Notes: a model not told the origin generated them from the letters alone. A stretch of 64,000 nt of DNA from Pandoraea vervacti (GCF_000934605.2 NZ_CP010897.2:2914001-2978000); one strand, 5' to 3'; numbered from the stretch's first letter, positions 36,386 through 45,590 are shown. Made by a program: numbers and translations.

Positions 36386-36922
36386 TCAGACTTCCGCTTT
36401 CCAACCCTTCCAGTTGCGCTGATGCGTTACCTCCGGCGCCGAATAGCGCTCCTTCACCCACGCGTAGACCGGACCCAGCGCGTTCATGGCCACAGCGGCG
36501 GCAAGCGCCGCGAACGGATCCTGCGGCACCGGCCCAAAGCCGCCGAACAGTGTGGCGAAGTACGTCGCGAAGCCGAAGAACATGCCGGGAATGAAGTTCA
36601 GTCCCGGGAAGACGCGGGCGAGCGCCATCATCGACCCGTTACCGGCGAAGAGAATCACCATCTCGGCCAGTATCAGCGTGTTGCCGCTGAACTGCGTGGC
36701 GGCCTGTTTGAATCCGAGCACGATCAGAAACGCAAAGCACGATCCTACGGGCAGCGTCGCCCAGATGCGTTTGAGGTTCACCAGCGTCGGGCCACCCATC
36801 GCGAAGGTCGCGGCCCAACTGATGAAAATCGCCCACGGCGGCAGGTGCAACGGCAGCATCGCAATCGGGATGGTGGTGACGGCAAGCAGTGAGGCAACGA
36901 CTTCCGCAGGCAGCTTCTTCAT
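36386..36922 (-). CDS. DUF1097 membrane protein
   Basis: The 178-residue protein has about five membrane spans (VVASLLAVTTIPIAMLPL, FISWAATFAMGGPTLVNL, FAFLIVLGFKQAATQ) and the DUF1097-like wording LPPWAIFISWAATFAMGG and FIPGMFFGFATYFA. Family function is unknown. Start 36922 has AGGAGA. It lies between an amidohydrolase and gamma-glutamyltransferase on the same strand and may move the substrate or product. Confidence 0.8.
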   Translation of the reverse strand: MKKLPAEVVASLLAVTTIPIAMLPLHLPPWAIFISWAATFAMGGPTLVNLKRIWATLPVGSCFAFLIVLGFKQAATQFSGNTLILAEMVILFAGNGSMMALARVFPGLNFIPGMFFGFATYFATLFGGFGPVPQDPFAALAAAVAMNALGPVYAWVKERYSAPEVTHQRNWKGWKAEV

Positions 36923-36950
36923 GATTGTCTCCTTGAGTTTTATGGGTACT

Positions 36951-38222
36951 TCATTGCGCACAACAACATGAATGCCGGTGAATTTCGCAGTGATGCTGCG
37001 TCACGACCGTGATGCGACCGCGTTTGATGACCCACAGGCGTGGCGGGATGTCGAGCAGCGCGTCGGCCACCCGGAACGTATCGAGGATGATGAGATCGGC
37101 CTGCTTGCCCACCGCGATGCCGTAGTCATGCGACAGGCCGATGGCGCGCGCGGCGTTGTGCGTGCCCATGTCGAGAATCGCCTGCTGATGCTCGGGCACG
37201 CCGAACTGTGCGACGTGGGCGAGCAGATTGCCGATCTGCAACATGTCGGCCTTGCCGAACGGTGTGAAGGCATTGCGCACGTTGTTGGACGAGTACGCGA
37301 CGTTCACGCCGGCGGTGTGCAGCGCCTTGACCGGCGTGAGTCCGCGTCGCGGGTTCTGCGTGTCCTTACGTCCGCCCAAATACAAGTCGGTCGCAGGCAA
37401 CGTCACAATGCTGATACCTGCGAGCCGAATCTGTTCGATGACGGGGGCGAGCGCGTCGTTATCGAGCGCACCGAGGCTCGTGACGTGCCCGAGCGACACA
37501 CGTCCCTGATACCCGGTGTCGATGGTTCTCTGTGCAATGTAGGAGATGGCGGCAAAGCGCTGGTCCGCCGTGTCATCCGCGAAGTCGGCATGCATGTCGA
37601 CCGGGGCGTCGAAGCGCTGTGCGAGTTCGAACACGATGTCGATGTGACGCTTCGTGTCGTCCCAGTTCAGCTCGTTGTAGGGACAACCGCCCACGACGTC
37701 CGCGCCCATGCGCAACGCGTCAATCATCAGTTCGTAGGTGCCCTTCGACTTCAGGATGCCTTCTTGCGGGAACGCGACGATTTGCAGATCGAGCAGGCTG
37801 TCGTATTCGTCCTTGAGCGCGAGCAACGTTTCCACGCCGATGAGGCCCTGAATCAGGTCGACGTCGGGGTGCGCGCGCACGGCCACCGTGCCGTTCTTCA
37901 CCGCCATGTCGAGCACCTGACGCGAGCGGTCGAGCACGTCTTCGCGCTCCTGCTTGCTCTTGAGAATGCCCGTGACGCGAATGGCTTCGTCGAGCGTGCC
38001 GAAGCGCGCCGGCAGACGACGATGCAGCAGCGCCTTGTCCAGGTGCAGGTGCGCCTCGACGAGACCGGGGATCGCGGCACGTCCCTGCGCGTCGATCCGC
38101 TCATCTGCGCTGGCGTCGATGCCCGGCTCGATCGCGGCGATGCGCCCGCCCTTGATGGCGATGTCCACGAGCGGCGCATCGTCGCGCACGCACACGTTGT
38201 TGATCAGCAGGTCCACATGCAT
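36951..38222 (-). CDS. Amidohydrolase (cytosine deaminase-like), paralogue
   Basis: The 423-residue enzyme has HXH as EAHLHLDKALLHR, a His in PVDMHADFADD, the downstream RVSLGHVTSLGAL and a region NNVRNAFTPFGKAD that replaces the usual metal-site Asp region (Asp in the CDA subgroup follows SDN; here SSNNV). It is a paralogue of the enzyme at 31098-32345. The missing canonical Asp means activity may be altered or different; this needs alignment. Its C-terminus is a Cys/His-rich tail (HHCEIHRHSCCC). ATG 38222 has AAGGAGA upstream. Confidence 0.8.
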   Translation of the reverse strand: MHVDLLINNVCVRDDAPLVDIAIKGGRIAAIEPGIDASADERIDAQGRAAIPGLVEAHLHLDKALLHRRLPARFGTLDEAIRVTGILKSKQEREDVLDRSRQVLDMAVKNGTVAVRAHPDVDLIQGLIGVETLLALKDEYDSLLDLQIVAFPQEGILKSKGTYELMIDALRMGADVVGGCPYNELNWDDTKRHIDIVFELAQRFDAPVDMHADFADDTADQRFAAISYIAQRTIDTGYQGRVSLGHVTSLGALDNDALAPVIEQIRLAGISIVTLPATDLYLGGRKDTQNPRRGLTPVKALHTAGVNVAYSSNNVRNAFTPFGKADMLQIGNLLAHVAQFGVPEHQQAILDMGTHNAARAIGLSHDYGIAVGKQADLIILDTFRVADALLDIPPRLWVIKRGRITVVTQHHCEIHRHSCCCAQ

Positions 38223-38475
38223 GGTGCGGTCTCCTTACGTCACGAAGTCGATGAGGGTCAAGGGATGGCAGGTGTCGGCGACTGCTGCCGGCCGGGCTGG
38301 CAAAGGCCTGAGCCAAGAGTAGAGGAGCGCCTGCGAAGAAGGCATCGGGATTTGCTGGTTTTCGTCTAAGAATTTCCCTAGACGCGGTGCAGCATGCAAA
38401 GCGCGTCAGATGCGCTTCGGCGGGGAATGGCCGGGCCCCGTGCACGACGGAACCCGACCGCTGAGGACTTACGTC

Positions 38476-39120
38476 TTATTCTTCATCGCCGATGATGTCC
38501 GTCTGCGGGGCGTAATAGCGCGTGCGACGCGCGTCCGCCGCCGAACGGGTTTCCTCAGATCGTTCGTTGTCGCTCCCATAGCTTGAGCGCCTCACTGCCC
38601 CCGAATAAACCTCGCGCAGCGATTCGTCTTCGTCGTCGCTCGCGAAGCCTGAGCGCTTTGCTGCTCCCGAATATGCCTCCCGCAGCGATTCGTCGTCTTC
38701 GTCGTTCACGACGCCTGAGCGCTGCGCTGCCCCGCCATCAACCGCTTGCCGCGCGTCGTCTTCCCTATCGCCTACGACGGCGCAGCGCTGCATCGCCCCC
38801 GTGTAAACGTTTTGCCGCCAATCGTCGCCCTTGTCGCCCTTGTCACCCTTGTCACCCACGACGCCGGAGCGCCTGTCGCCCGGTCGAACGCTCTCAGCGG
38901 CCGAGCGGACATTAATCGAAACTTGCGAGTTGGCGCTCAGCGTGATCGTCGCGTGGACCGTGTGACAGGACGTCCCGGCGCCAACCCAGGCGCCATCCGG
39001 ACGGAACTGCCGCGCGTGGTTCAACTGAGTGCCGAGGGCGTGTTTTGCGGCGCCGGTCGAAGGCGGGGCCAGCGTCACCGTGACAAATGGCACGGTAGTC
39101 GACGGGGCAATCGTGTTCAT
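38476..39120 (-). CDS. Repeat protein of unknown function (22-residue repeats)
   Basis: The 214-residue protein has a non-repetitive N-terminal domain (1-83, beta-rich with VTVTLAPPS and ATITLSANSQVSINV) and five C-terminal repeats at residues 84-111, 112-133, 134-155, 156-177 and 178-199. Units begin R-S/C-x and carry an acidic core and [VY]xxGA, for example VNDEDDESLREAYSGA. The first unit contains an extra KGDKGD tract. I do not recognise a family. GGAGA lies seven bases before 39120. It follows a NarL-type regulator on the same strand and may be its target. Confidence 0.65.
   Translation of the reverse strand: MNTIAPSTTVPFVTVTLAPPSTGAAKHALGTQLNHARQFRPDGAWVGAGTSCHTVHATITLSANSQVSINVRSAAESVRPGDRRSGVVGDKGDKGDKGDDWRQNVYTGAMQRCAVVGDREDDARQAVDGGAAQRSGVVNDEDDESLREAYSGAAKRSGFASDDEDESLREVYSGAVRRSSYGSDNERSEETRSAADARRTRYYAPQTDIIGDEE
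38524..38871 (-). repeat. In-frame 66-bp tandem repeats, about five units
   Basis: The segment encodes units at residues 84-199 of the repeat protein. Four are 22 codons and one is 28, with a KGDKGDKGDD insertion of GAC-AAG-type codons. The DNA repeats are degenerate, so expansion is not recent. Confidence 0.75.
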
Positions 39121-39249
39121 GATGGATCTCCATCCAGTGAAGGGAGATTCCAGTTTGTCACCTATAGCGCGCACTCCTTTATGAAACCGGCGACCGTCTT
39201 CGGAATCCTGTCGACGCGGCGCACCATTGGGAAGACGGGATGGGAACCG

Positions 39250-39894
39250 TCACGCATCGGTCTCGGCCACGATCAGACCGTGTTCGATGGCGTAGTGAAC
39301 GAGACCGGCGGTTGACGGAATGTCCATCTTGGCCAGAATGTTGGCCTTGTGCGTGCTGACCGTCTTGGCCGAGAGCGACAGGCAGCGCGCGATGTCGTTG
39401 ATCCCGTTACCCTCGACGAGCATCTGGAATATCTGAAATTCCCGGGCCGTAAGGCGCGTATGCGGCAGCGCCTCGGTGAGTTGTTGCAATTGACGCACGA
39501 GCTTCTCGGCGACCAGCGGCGAGACGACCGTGCCGCCGCGCGCCACGCGTCGGATCGCGCTCATTAACTGTTCGGACTCGGCGTTCTTTGTCAGATACCC
39601 TGCCGCCCCTGCACGAATCGCCTGCACCGCGTACTGCGATTCGCGATACATGCTCAGGACCAGCACCGGCAGCGCAGGGTACGTCGCCTTGATCTGCGAA
39701 ATCAGGGCGATGCCGCTCTTGCCGGGCATCGACATGTCGAGCAGCAGCACGTCCACGGTTGTGAGGCGCAGGCGCTTGAGGACATCGTCGCCATCCACGG
39801 CTTCGGACACGACCGACATGTCCGGCGCCATCGCGATAATCTTTTTCAGGCCGTCGCGAATGATCGCGTGGTCGTCCGCAATCATGACCCGCAT
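39250..39894 (-). CDS. NarL/FixJ-family response regulator
   Basis: The 214-residue regulator has a receiver (acidic pair IADDH, phospho-Asp in LLLDMSMPGKSG, switch Lys in YLTKNAES) and a LuxR-type HTH (LTAREFQIFQMLVEGNGIND, then SLSAKTVSTHKANILAKM). Start 39894 (MRVMIADDH) overlaps the kinase stop by 13 bases. It works with the kinase encoded upstream. Confidence 0.93.
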   Translation of the reverse strand: MRVMIADDHAIIRDGLKKIIAMAPDMSVVSEAVDGDDVLKRLRLTTVDVLLLDMSMPGKSGIALISQIKATYPALPVLVLSMYRESQYAVQAIRAGAAGYLTKNAESEQLMSAIRRVARGGTVVSPLVAEKLVRQLQQLTEALPHTRLTAREFQIFQMLVEGNGINDIARCLSLSAKTVSTHKANILAKMDIPSTAGLVHYAIEHGLIVAETDA

Positions 39895-41024
39895 GACCAC
39901 CCCGCTTCGTGTGTCGTATCGGCGCCGCCCAGTGCGTCCGATCCATCCAATGTGTCGGCGCTCGTCATGCCGCCGGCCGCCGTGCGTGCCGGAATCCGGA
40001 CATTGACGCGCGTGCCCTGCCCCGGTGCGCTCTCGATCTCGAAGGCGCCGCCCAACATCAGCGCACGCTCGCGCATGCCCATCAACCCGAGCCGCTGACC
40101 GTGGCCGGCGCGAGTCGTGTCCATACCGCGACCGTCGTCGGCAATGCTCACGTGACAATGCCCGTCGCGCAGCGCCAGCGACACGCGAACGTGCGTGGGC
40201 TGACCGTGACGGCTCGCGTTGGTGAGCGACTCCTGCACGATGCGAAAGATGGCCGTGCTGCATTCGCTGTCGAGGCATGCGGTGACGGCTTCCGGCATGA
40301 GAAGGTCGCACTGCAACCCATGACGCTGCGCGAACGACTCCGTGAGCCACTCCAGCGCCGCATGCAGACCGAGTTCATCGAGCACCGCCGGGCGCAGGTC
40401 GGTCGCGATGCGATGCACGGCGTCGAGGGTCTCGTCGACCAGTTCCTTGAGCATCTGGATGTGTGCGGACCGATCCGCCTGCGGCATGTCGGGTTGCGTC
40501 TCCAGATAGTTGAGACCAAGCCGCAATCCACCGAGCCACTGGCCCAGTTCGTCGTGAAGTTCGCGAGACAGGCGCGTGCGCTCAGCCTCGCGCACGGTTT
40601 GCAGATACGCCGAGAGCTGGCGCAGTTGCGCGCGCGAATCGAGCAAGGCCATTTCGGAGCGCTTGCGGTCGGTGATGTCGCGCGAGATGCCCACCGTACC
40701 CACGATGTGGCCGCGTTCGTCGCGCACGGGCATCTTGACGGTGTCGAACCAACGCGGTGCGCCGTCCGCGCCGGGACGACTTTCTTCGTAGCGGCGCCGC
40801 ACGCCGCTCGCGACGACGGCCTTGTCCGTGGCGAGATAGATGCGTCCCCATTCGGACGACCAGACCTTGTCCGGCGTGCTGCCGATAATGTCGGCCTCGG
40901 TGCGCCCACACGCAGCCATGAAGGCCTCGTTGACGAGGATGTAGCGCGACTCGGTGTCCTTGAGCCACGCCTGATCCGGGATGTTATTCAGAATCGCCCG
41001 GTGCAGTTCGCCATGCGTCTCCAC
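39882..41024 (-). CDS. PAS-domain sensor histidine kinase (NarX/HisKA_3 type)
   Basis: The 380-residue cytosolic kinase has a PAS domain (LHRAILNNIPDQAWLKD, about 5-125, ending in the PAC segment GTVGISRDITDRKR), the dimerisation H-box LSRELHDELGQWLGGL, and an ATPase domain with DDGRGMDTTRAGHG and LGLMGMRERAL. The GTG at 41024 has AAGGAG five bases upstream and is preferred over the GTG at 41066. No membrane segments are seen, so the signal is internal. Confidence 0.9.
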   Translation of the reverse strand: METHGELHRAILNNIPDQAWLKDTESRYILVNEAFMAACGRTEADIIGSTPDKVWSSEWGRIYLATDKAVVASGVRRRYEESRPGADGAPRWFDTVKMPVRDERGHIVGTVGISRDITDRKRSEMALLDSRAQLRQLSAYLQTVREAERTRLSRELHDELGQWLGGLRLGLNYLETQPDMPQADRSAHIQMLKELVDETLDAVHRIATDLRPAVLDELGLHAALEWLTESFAQRHGLQCDLLMPEAVTACLDSECSTAIFRIVQESLTNASRHGQPTHVRVSLALRDGHCHVSIADDGRGMDTTRAGHGQRLGLMGMRERALMLGGAFEIESAPGQGTRVNVRIPARTAAGGMTSADTLDGSDALGGADTTHEAGWSCGS

Positions 41025-41304
41025 TGCGTCTCCTTGCCTTGCCGATGAAATGGCGCGGCGCCACACAGTCAGAGGCTCGCGGACAGGGCACGTGGCTTGC
41101 CAGCGGTGCGCGGAGATGTCGGCGCCGATCCGCCACCAATATAGCCAGACCGGTGTTGGCGCGCGCCTCTAGTTTTCCCGCATATCGGCATGCTGCGACG
41201 TGTCATGAATTTTCGTGATGGCCGCCGACGCCCGTCCGATCGATACGTCTGACCGACAGGGCCGATCAGCAAACTTCACCGACTTGAAAAATGGATGGAA
41301 CCCG

Positions 41305-42930
41305 TCACCCGTCATAGCCGCGGAACAGGCCGCACAAGCGGAAAACGTCTTCCGTGTAGGGTATGTTCCTGACTTTGCAATAACGGCTGGCGAGCTTCAT
41401 CAACTCCTTGATGTCGCGTCCGCTCGCTTTCGGATAACGGGCGGCAAGCGTCTCGATGAGCGCGTCGTCGAGGTACGCCCCGACCTGCTCCGCCTGCATG
41501 CGCCATAGCCTGCGCGCATCTGCCGCGGACGGGACTTCGTAGTGGATCGTGGCGATGCAGCGCGAGAGAATCGCGTCGTCCACGTCGCCGATGCGGTTGG
41601 TCGTCATGAACAGCAGACCATGGAAGTACTCCAGTGAGCGCAGGAACTCCGCCACGATGGCGTTGTGCTCCAGGTCGTTGTCCCGCCGCCGGATGTAGAC
41701 GTCCGCTTCGTCGAGCAACAGAATCGCGTTCCAGCGCATGGCGCGCCGCAAAATGCTCATGAGCGTCGCGCCCACGGACGCCGCCGTCGTCCCCAGTTGC
41801 CCCGAGTGCACCCGGTACAGCGGCTTGCCGACCACCTCCGAATAAATCTCCGCCGTCAGCGTCTTGCCCAGGCCCGGCGCACCCTGGCAAAGAATCGTCG
41901 CCCCACCCGATTTGCCCGGCACGAAGTCAGGCATCATCACGTCCATGTTCGACGTCAGAATGTCGATCAGATCATGGTGATGTGCGGGCAGCACCAGTTT
42001 GTCGCGCAGACCCGGCTGGTATTCGTATTCGGTCATGTTCTGCACGTGCACCCAGAGGTTGCGATGCCAGTCCAGATGGAAGACGTGCACGTAGCAGTGC
42101 AGCGGGATCGTCTCGAAGGCCTGCGCGATTTCGGCATTGCGCCAGAAATCCGCGTCGCACGCCATTTCGAAATTGCGCTCCAGCCGCGCTTCGTCGTTGA
42201 CGCATTTGGCCGTCACGCCCTCGCCGACCCGGATCAGTTCCGTCACCCCCTTCGAGTCAACGGAAAAGGCCGCCCGGCGCAATACGAACTGTGCACCGAA
42301 CGCCCGCTGTACGCGCAGGAAGCGCTGCGCATGCTGCTCGTACTCGGCCTTGAACTCGGCACACTCCTTGTAGAACCCGAACTCCGCGAGCAACTCCGGA
42401 ATCGTGCGATTGACGATGTCGTCACGCGTGAATACCAGCGACGTGGTCATGCCCGAGCGGCGCGGTCGATGCTCCGTCGGACTGAGGTTCGCCGACTGCA
42501 TCGTGTTCGCGAGCATGTCCACGACGACGTAGGGCGCCCCCTGATCCGGTTCAACGTATCGCAGGCGGCGCACGAGCCACGGCAGCAGGGCTCCGTCGCG
42601 GTGCCGCTGATACAACCAGCCGTCGATGACGTCACGCGCGAGATACGCCACCAGGCCCGGCACGAGTTTGTCCAGACTCGGGATCACACGGGCCTGCGGC
42701 GCGTTGTAGACGTTGTCGAGCGCGAGCATCTGGAACATCAGCGCACGTTCGTTCTGCGACTTGCTCAGCACGTACAGCGTGTTGAGCGACTTCGCGTCGA
42801 ACCACTCGCTGGAGACGAGCATATTGCCCCGGCACACGCCGTAGGCCGTCAAGTGTTTGCCCAGCGGCGAGTCGGCGCCGATCAGTTGCATCAGCGGATG
42901 AATCAGTGATTCGGGAATTTCGAAATCCAT
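41305..42930 (-). CDS. AAA-family ATPase with large uncharacterised N-terminal domain
   Basis: The 541-residue protein has a 340-residue N-terminal region without recognised domain, then an AAA module: Walker A GAPGLGKT (350-357), Walker B ILLLDEAD (403-410), sensor 1 MTTNR (442-446) and candidate arginine finger ILSRCIAT (about 457). The pattern IYSEVVGKPLYRVHSGQLGT is classic AAA. The start 42930 follows GGGGGAG. It stands beside an esterase gene on the same strand, with a gap of 90 bases. Its cofactor and partner are unknown. Confidence 0.82.
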   Translation of the reverse strand: MDFEIPESLIHPLMQLIGADSPLGKHLTAYGVCRGNMLVSSEWFDAKSLNTLYVLSKSQNERALMFQMLALDNVYNAPQARVIPSLDKLVPGLVAYLARDVIDGWLYQRHRDGALLPWLVRRLRYVEPDQGAPYVVVDMLANTMQSANLSPTEHRPRRSGMTTSLVFTRDDIVNRTIPELLAEFGFYKECAEFKAEYEQHAQRFLRVQRAFGAQFVLRRAAFSVDSKGVTELIRVGEGVTAKCVNDEARLERNFEMACDADFWRNAEIAQAFETIPLHCYVHVFHLDWHRNLWVHVQNMTEYEYQPGLRDKLVLPAHHHDLIDILTSNMDVMMPDFVPGKSGGATILCQGAPGLGKTLTAEIYSEVVGKPLYRVHSGQLGTTAASVGATLMSILRRAMRWNAILLLDEADVYIRRRDNDLEHNAIVAEFLRSLEYFHGLLFMTTNRIGDVDDAILSRCIATIHYEVPSAADARRLWRMQAEQVGAYLDDALIETLAARYPKASGRDIKELMKLASRYCKVRNIPYTEDVFRLCGLFRGYDG

Positions 42931-43019
42931 GGACGACACTCCCCCGTATGGCGTGTGAGCAAGTGAGGCATGTGACAAACTCGCGCTGCGCGTCATGCAC
43001 GTGCGCAGCGACGCTTGTG

Positions 43020-43766
43020 TCAGGCGAGGAAAAAGTCGATGGCTTGCGCCACGACGCCCGGCTCGATGATATGCAGCCCGTCGAATTCGACGTACCGGAC
43101 ATCGTAGCCCGCCGCTTTGAGCTTGTTTGCGTTTTGCCGACCGCTGGTCGCAATCGGCAATTGCTCGTCGATGAGGCCGTGTGCAATGAAGATTTGCGGC
43201 TGACCTTCCTGGACGAAGATGGACATGAAGCCGCCCGAGAACGCAATCACATGGCTCGCGATGTCGCCATTCGTCACACCGATGGACAGCGCATAGCTGG
43301 CGCCGTCCGAAAATCCGGCGAACGCTACTCGCCCCGGATCAATGGCATAACGTGCGCTCACCTGACGCAGTGCCGCTTGCAAACGCTCCAGATCGGGCCC
43401 ATTGCCGCCAATCACGATATCCCACGTCGGGAAGGTCGAATGCGGCGCCAGCACGAGAAACTTGTGCCGGTCCGCGTGAGGCTCGATGAAGGGCAACACC
43501 TTCTGCGGAAAACCACCCGCGCCATGGAACATCACGAATAGCGGCACCGGGCGATCGGTCGGCAGACCAGCGGGAACGTAAAGAACCGCGTCGCGTGTTT
43601 CGCTCAGGCCCAACGCGTTGCGACCGGGGGCAAACGCCGCGACACACGAAGGCGCCGCAACGTCAGCCGACGCGAACGCAGGCGCTACGGCCGACGCAGA
43701 TGGGGAGATCGGGCTGGACGCGATGACGTCCGGCGACATCCGTCCGAACAATGAAGGGTCGAACAT
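43020..43766 (-). CDS. Alpha/beta hydrolase (PHB-depolymerase/phospholipase-like esterase)
   Basis: The 248-residue hydrolase has HGAGGFPQKVLPF (oxyanion), nucleophile elbow VAFAGFSDGASYALS and acid/His near GLIDEQLPI and DGLHIIEPG, the pattern of the Abhydrolase_2/esterase-PHB depolymerase group. A low-complexity Ala/Ser/Pro leader of about 45 residues precedes the fold; it is not a clear signal peptide. The gene is downstream of iclR and has its own promoter-like gap with a strong inverted repeat at 43801. Confidence 0.83.
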   Translation of the reverse strand: MFDPSLFGRMSPDVIASSPISPSASAVAPAFASADVAAPSCVAAFAPGRNALGLSETRDAVLYVPAGLPTDRPVPLFVMFHGAGGFPQKVLPFIEPHADRHKFLVLAPHSTFPTWDIVIGGNGPDLERLQAALRQVSARYAIDPGRVAFAGFSDGASYALSIGVTNGDIASHVIAFSGGFMSIFVQEGQPQIFIAHGLIDEQLPIATSGRQNANKLKAAGYDVRYVEFDGLHIIEPGVVAQAIDFFLA

Positions 43767-43800
43767 GGCGCAGTGATTGTCTCGTGATCGTTGATATTAT

Positions 43801-43817
43801 TGATATATTGTATATCA
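43801..43817. promoter_or_regulatory. Inverted repeat TGATATA-TTG-TATATCA
   Basis: A perfect 17-bp inverted repeat 34 bases upstream of the esterase start, in an AT-rich gap. It is a good candidate operator. Confidence 0.5.
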
Positions 43818-43921
43818 CAAGATGCTGCGTGGGCATTCCTCGGTGTCTCGGATGCCTGCCGGGCACATCCTCCGCCCAGGCAGTCGAACGGATATCGTAA
43901 CGCTCAGCCGCGTCAGCCACC

Positions 43922-44800
43922 TCAGTCGCCCCGGGCGCCGCCGAGTAGACGCGAGATGCGCCGCGCCGCGTCGGTGAGCGCGGCGACCGTCTGCGGGTTC
44001 GGGTGTGCGGGCAGGTAATGGATCGAGCCGACGATGGCCAGCGTGCCGAATAGCGATCCGTCGTCCTGAATGATGGGCGCCGCCAACGCGTTCACCCCGA
44101 GGAACACCTCTTCCGGGGCATCCGCCCAGCCGCGCTCGCGCACCAGCGCGAGTTCGTGGGACAAACGCATGGCATCCGTGATGGTGTGCGGCGTGCAGGC
44201 GTCGAGCGGACCGGCGAGCACGGCGTCGCGACGCTCCTGAGCGCCGAACGCGAGCGCAATCTTGCCCTGCGCTACGCTGTGCAGTTTGAATTGCGTGCCG
44301 GGGTGCAGCAGGATCTCCAGCGGACTGCGCCCGCGCATCACGTCAAGCACGACGACATCCGTTTCGGTAAACGAACTGATGACGATGGTCTGTCCGACAG
44401 CATCTCGGAGTTCCTCCATCACCGGTCGGGCCAATCCCACCACGTCGAACTGCTTGACCAGCTTCTGCCCCAACAGGAACAAACGCCAGCCGATGCGATA
44501 GCGGCTCGTGCGCGGATTCTGCACCACATACCCTTCCTGACGCAGCGCGGTGAGATGCCGGTGAACCCGCGCCTTGGGCACGCCGAGCGCCTCCGCCAGA
44601 TGCGTGACGCCGCATTCGGCGTTGCGCTCGGCGAGCAACTCCAGAATGCGCAGCGAAATGACCGACGTGGAGGACGTGTTGAGTTCGTCCCCGCCCGAGG
44701 CGTCGGACCGCTCGCCCCCCTCAGCATGTTCGGCACGCGCCTCGCTCACGGCGCTGGCGTTGCGGATGAGGTCGCGCGGAGTGTCCTTCGATCGTTTCAC
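43922..44800 (-). CDS. IclR-family transcriptional regulator
   Basis: The 292-residue regulator has a winged HTH (LRILELLAERNAECGVTHLA, then GVPKARVHRHLTALRQEGYV) and an IclR effector domain (VMRGRSPLEILLHPGTQFKL, GVNALAAPIIQDDGSLFGTL). A 45-residue charged leader is unusual but the GTG at 44800 reads in frame. It lies 37 bases downstream of a cupin gene. The two GTATCG-N5-CGATAC sites in the cupin-MFS gap are its likely operators. Confidence 0.9.
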   Translation of the reverse strand: MKRSKDTPRDLIRNASAVSEARAEHAEGGERSDASGGDELNTSSTSVISLRILELLAERNAECGVTHLAEALGVPKARVHRHLTALRQEGYVVQNPRTSRYRIGWRLFLLGQKLVKQFDVVGLARPVMEELRDAVGQTIVISSFTETDVVVLDVMRGRSPLEILLHPGTQFKLHSVAQGKIALAFGAQERRDAVLAGPLDACTPHTITDAMRLSHELALVRERGWADAPEEVFLGVNALAAPIIQDDGSLFGTLAIVGSIHYLPAHPNPQTVAALTDAARRISRLLGGARGD

Positions 44801-44837
44801 TGATTGTCCTTTGTCACTGTCGCCGCGCGCGCGCCGC

Positions 44838-45515
44838 TTACTGTGCGTCGAGCGAGATGAACCGCTCGCCGAACACGTGATAGCGCTGCGGCTTGTTCTT
44901 GTTCACGTCCTCGGGCCGCACGTATCGAATCGAGCTGCGATTGCGACATGCCCGCGGCAGGATGAAGCAGCGGATGAACGTCGTATCGCGCGCTTCGGTC
45001 GTCGGTGCGAGCACCGGTGCGTGACCGAGTTCGAGCCAGGCCTGTCCCGGCCCGTGGGTATGCGACGCGCCCAGCGTCTCGATCGTGATCTCGCCTTCGA
45101 GCGTGCAACGCACGCCGGGCCCTTGATGCACGTGCGTATGCGCCACGCCGCCGGGGGGGAATTGTACCTTGTCGCAACGCATGAGCCACTGCTGGCGCGG
45201 GTCCAGTTCGATCGGCGCGGCGAGCTTCAGGGTGGACGAAGCGCCCGGTGCCGACGCGATTTCCCCCGGCGTCGGCTCACTGCCCGACATCAACTCCCAA
45301 CGCCACAAGGTCGCGCCCTCACTACCGGCATTGAGCGCCACGCTGTCTTCGCCAAGCCATGCGCTCTGCGCCGGATGGTGTTGCGCCCCCGTATCGAACT
45401 CGATCGCAACATCGCCCTGCACGACATAAATCGCCCGGCGTGCCGACGGCAGATACACCGGCGGATGGCCAGGCGCGATGACATCTTCGAACAAACGCAA
45501 TTGAAACGGCTTCAC
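44838..45515 (-). CDS. Cupin-domain protein
   Basis: The 225-residue protein has two cupin-like modules. The second shows VHQGPGVRCTLEGEITIETL preceded by GGVAHTHVHQGP, the His-rich metal-binding motif 1, then LELGHAPVLAPT. The first is degenerate. GTG at 45515 with AGGAGA eight bases upstream is chosen; the longer reading to 45599 covers the operator region. Function is unknown; likely a dioxygenase, isomerase or sensor of the MFS substrate. Confidence 0.82.
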   Translation of the reverse strand: MKPFQLRLFEDVIAPGHPPVYLPSARRAIYVVQGDVAIEFDTGAQHHPAQSAWLGEDSVALNAGSEGATLWRWELMSGSEPTPGEIASAPGASSTLKLAAPIELDPRQQWLMRCDKVQFPPGGVAHTHVHQGPGVRCTLEGEITIETLGASHTHGPGQAWLELGHAPVLAPTTEARDTTFIRCFILPRACRNRSSIRYVRPEDVNKNKPQRYHVFGERFISLDAQ

Positions 45516-45573
45516 TTCTCGATCTCCTGTGACGAGTTCATTGCCCCGACCGTCGAGACAACTTTCGCATTTA

Positions 45574-45590
45574 GTATCGACTATCGATAC
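45574..45590. promoter_or_regulatory. Operator GTATCG-N5-CGATAC (copy 1)
   Basis: GTATCGACTATCGATAC has perfect 6-bp arms with a 5-base centre. A second copy with the same arms and spacing is at 45670-45686, 96 bases away. They flank the divergent promoter of the cupin-iclR operon and the MFS gene. Confidence 0.65.
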
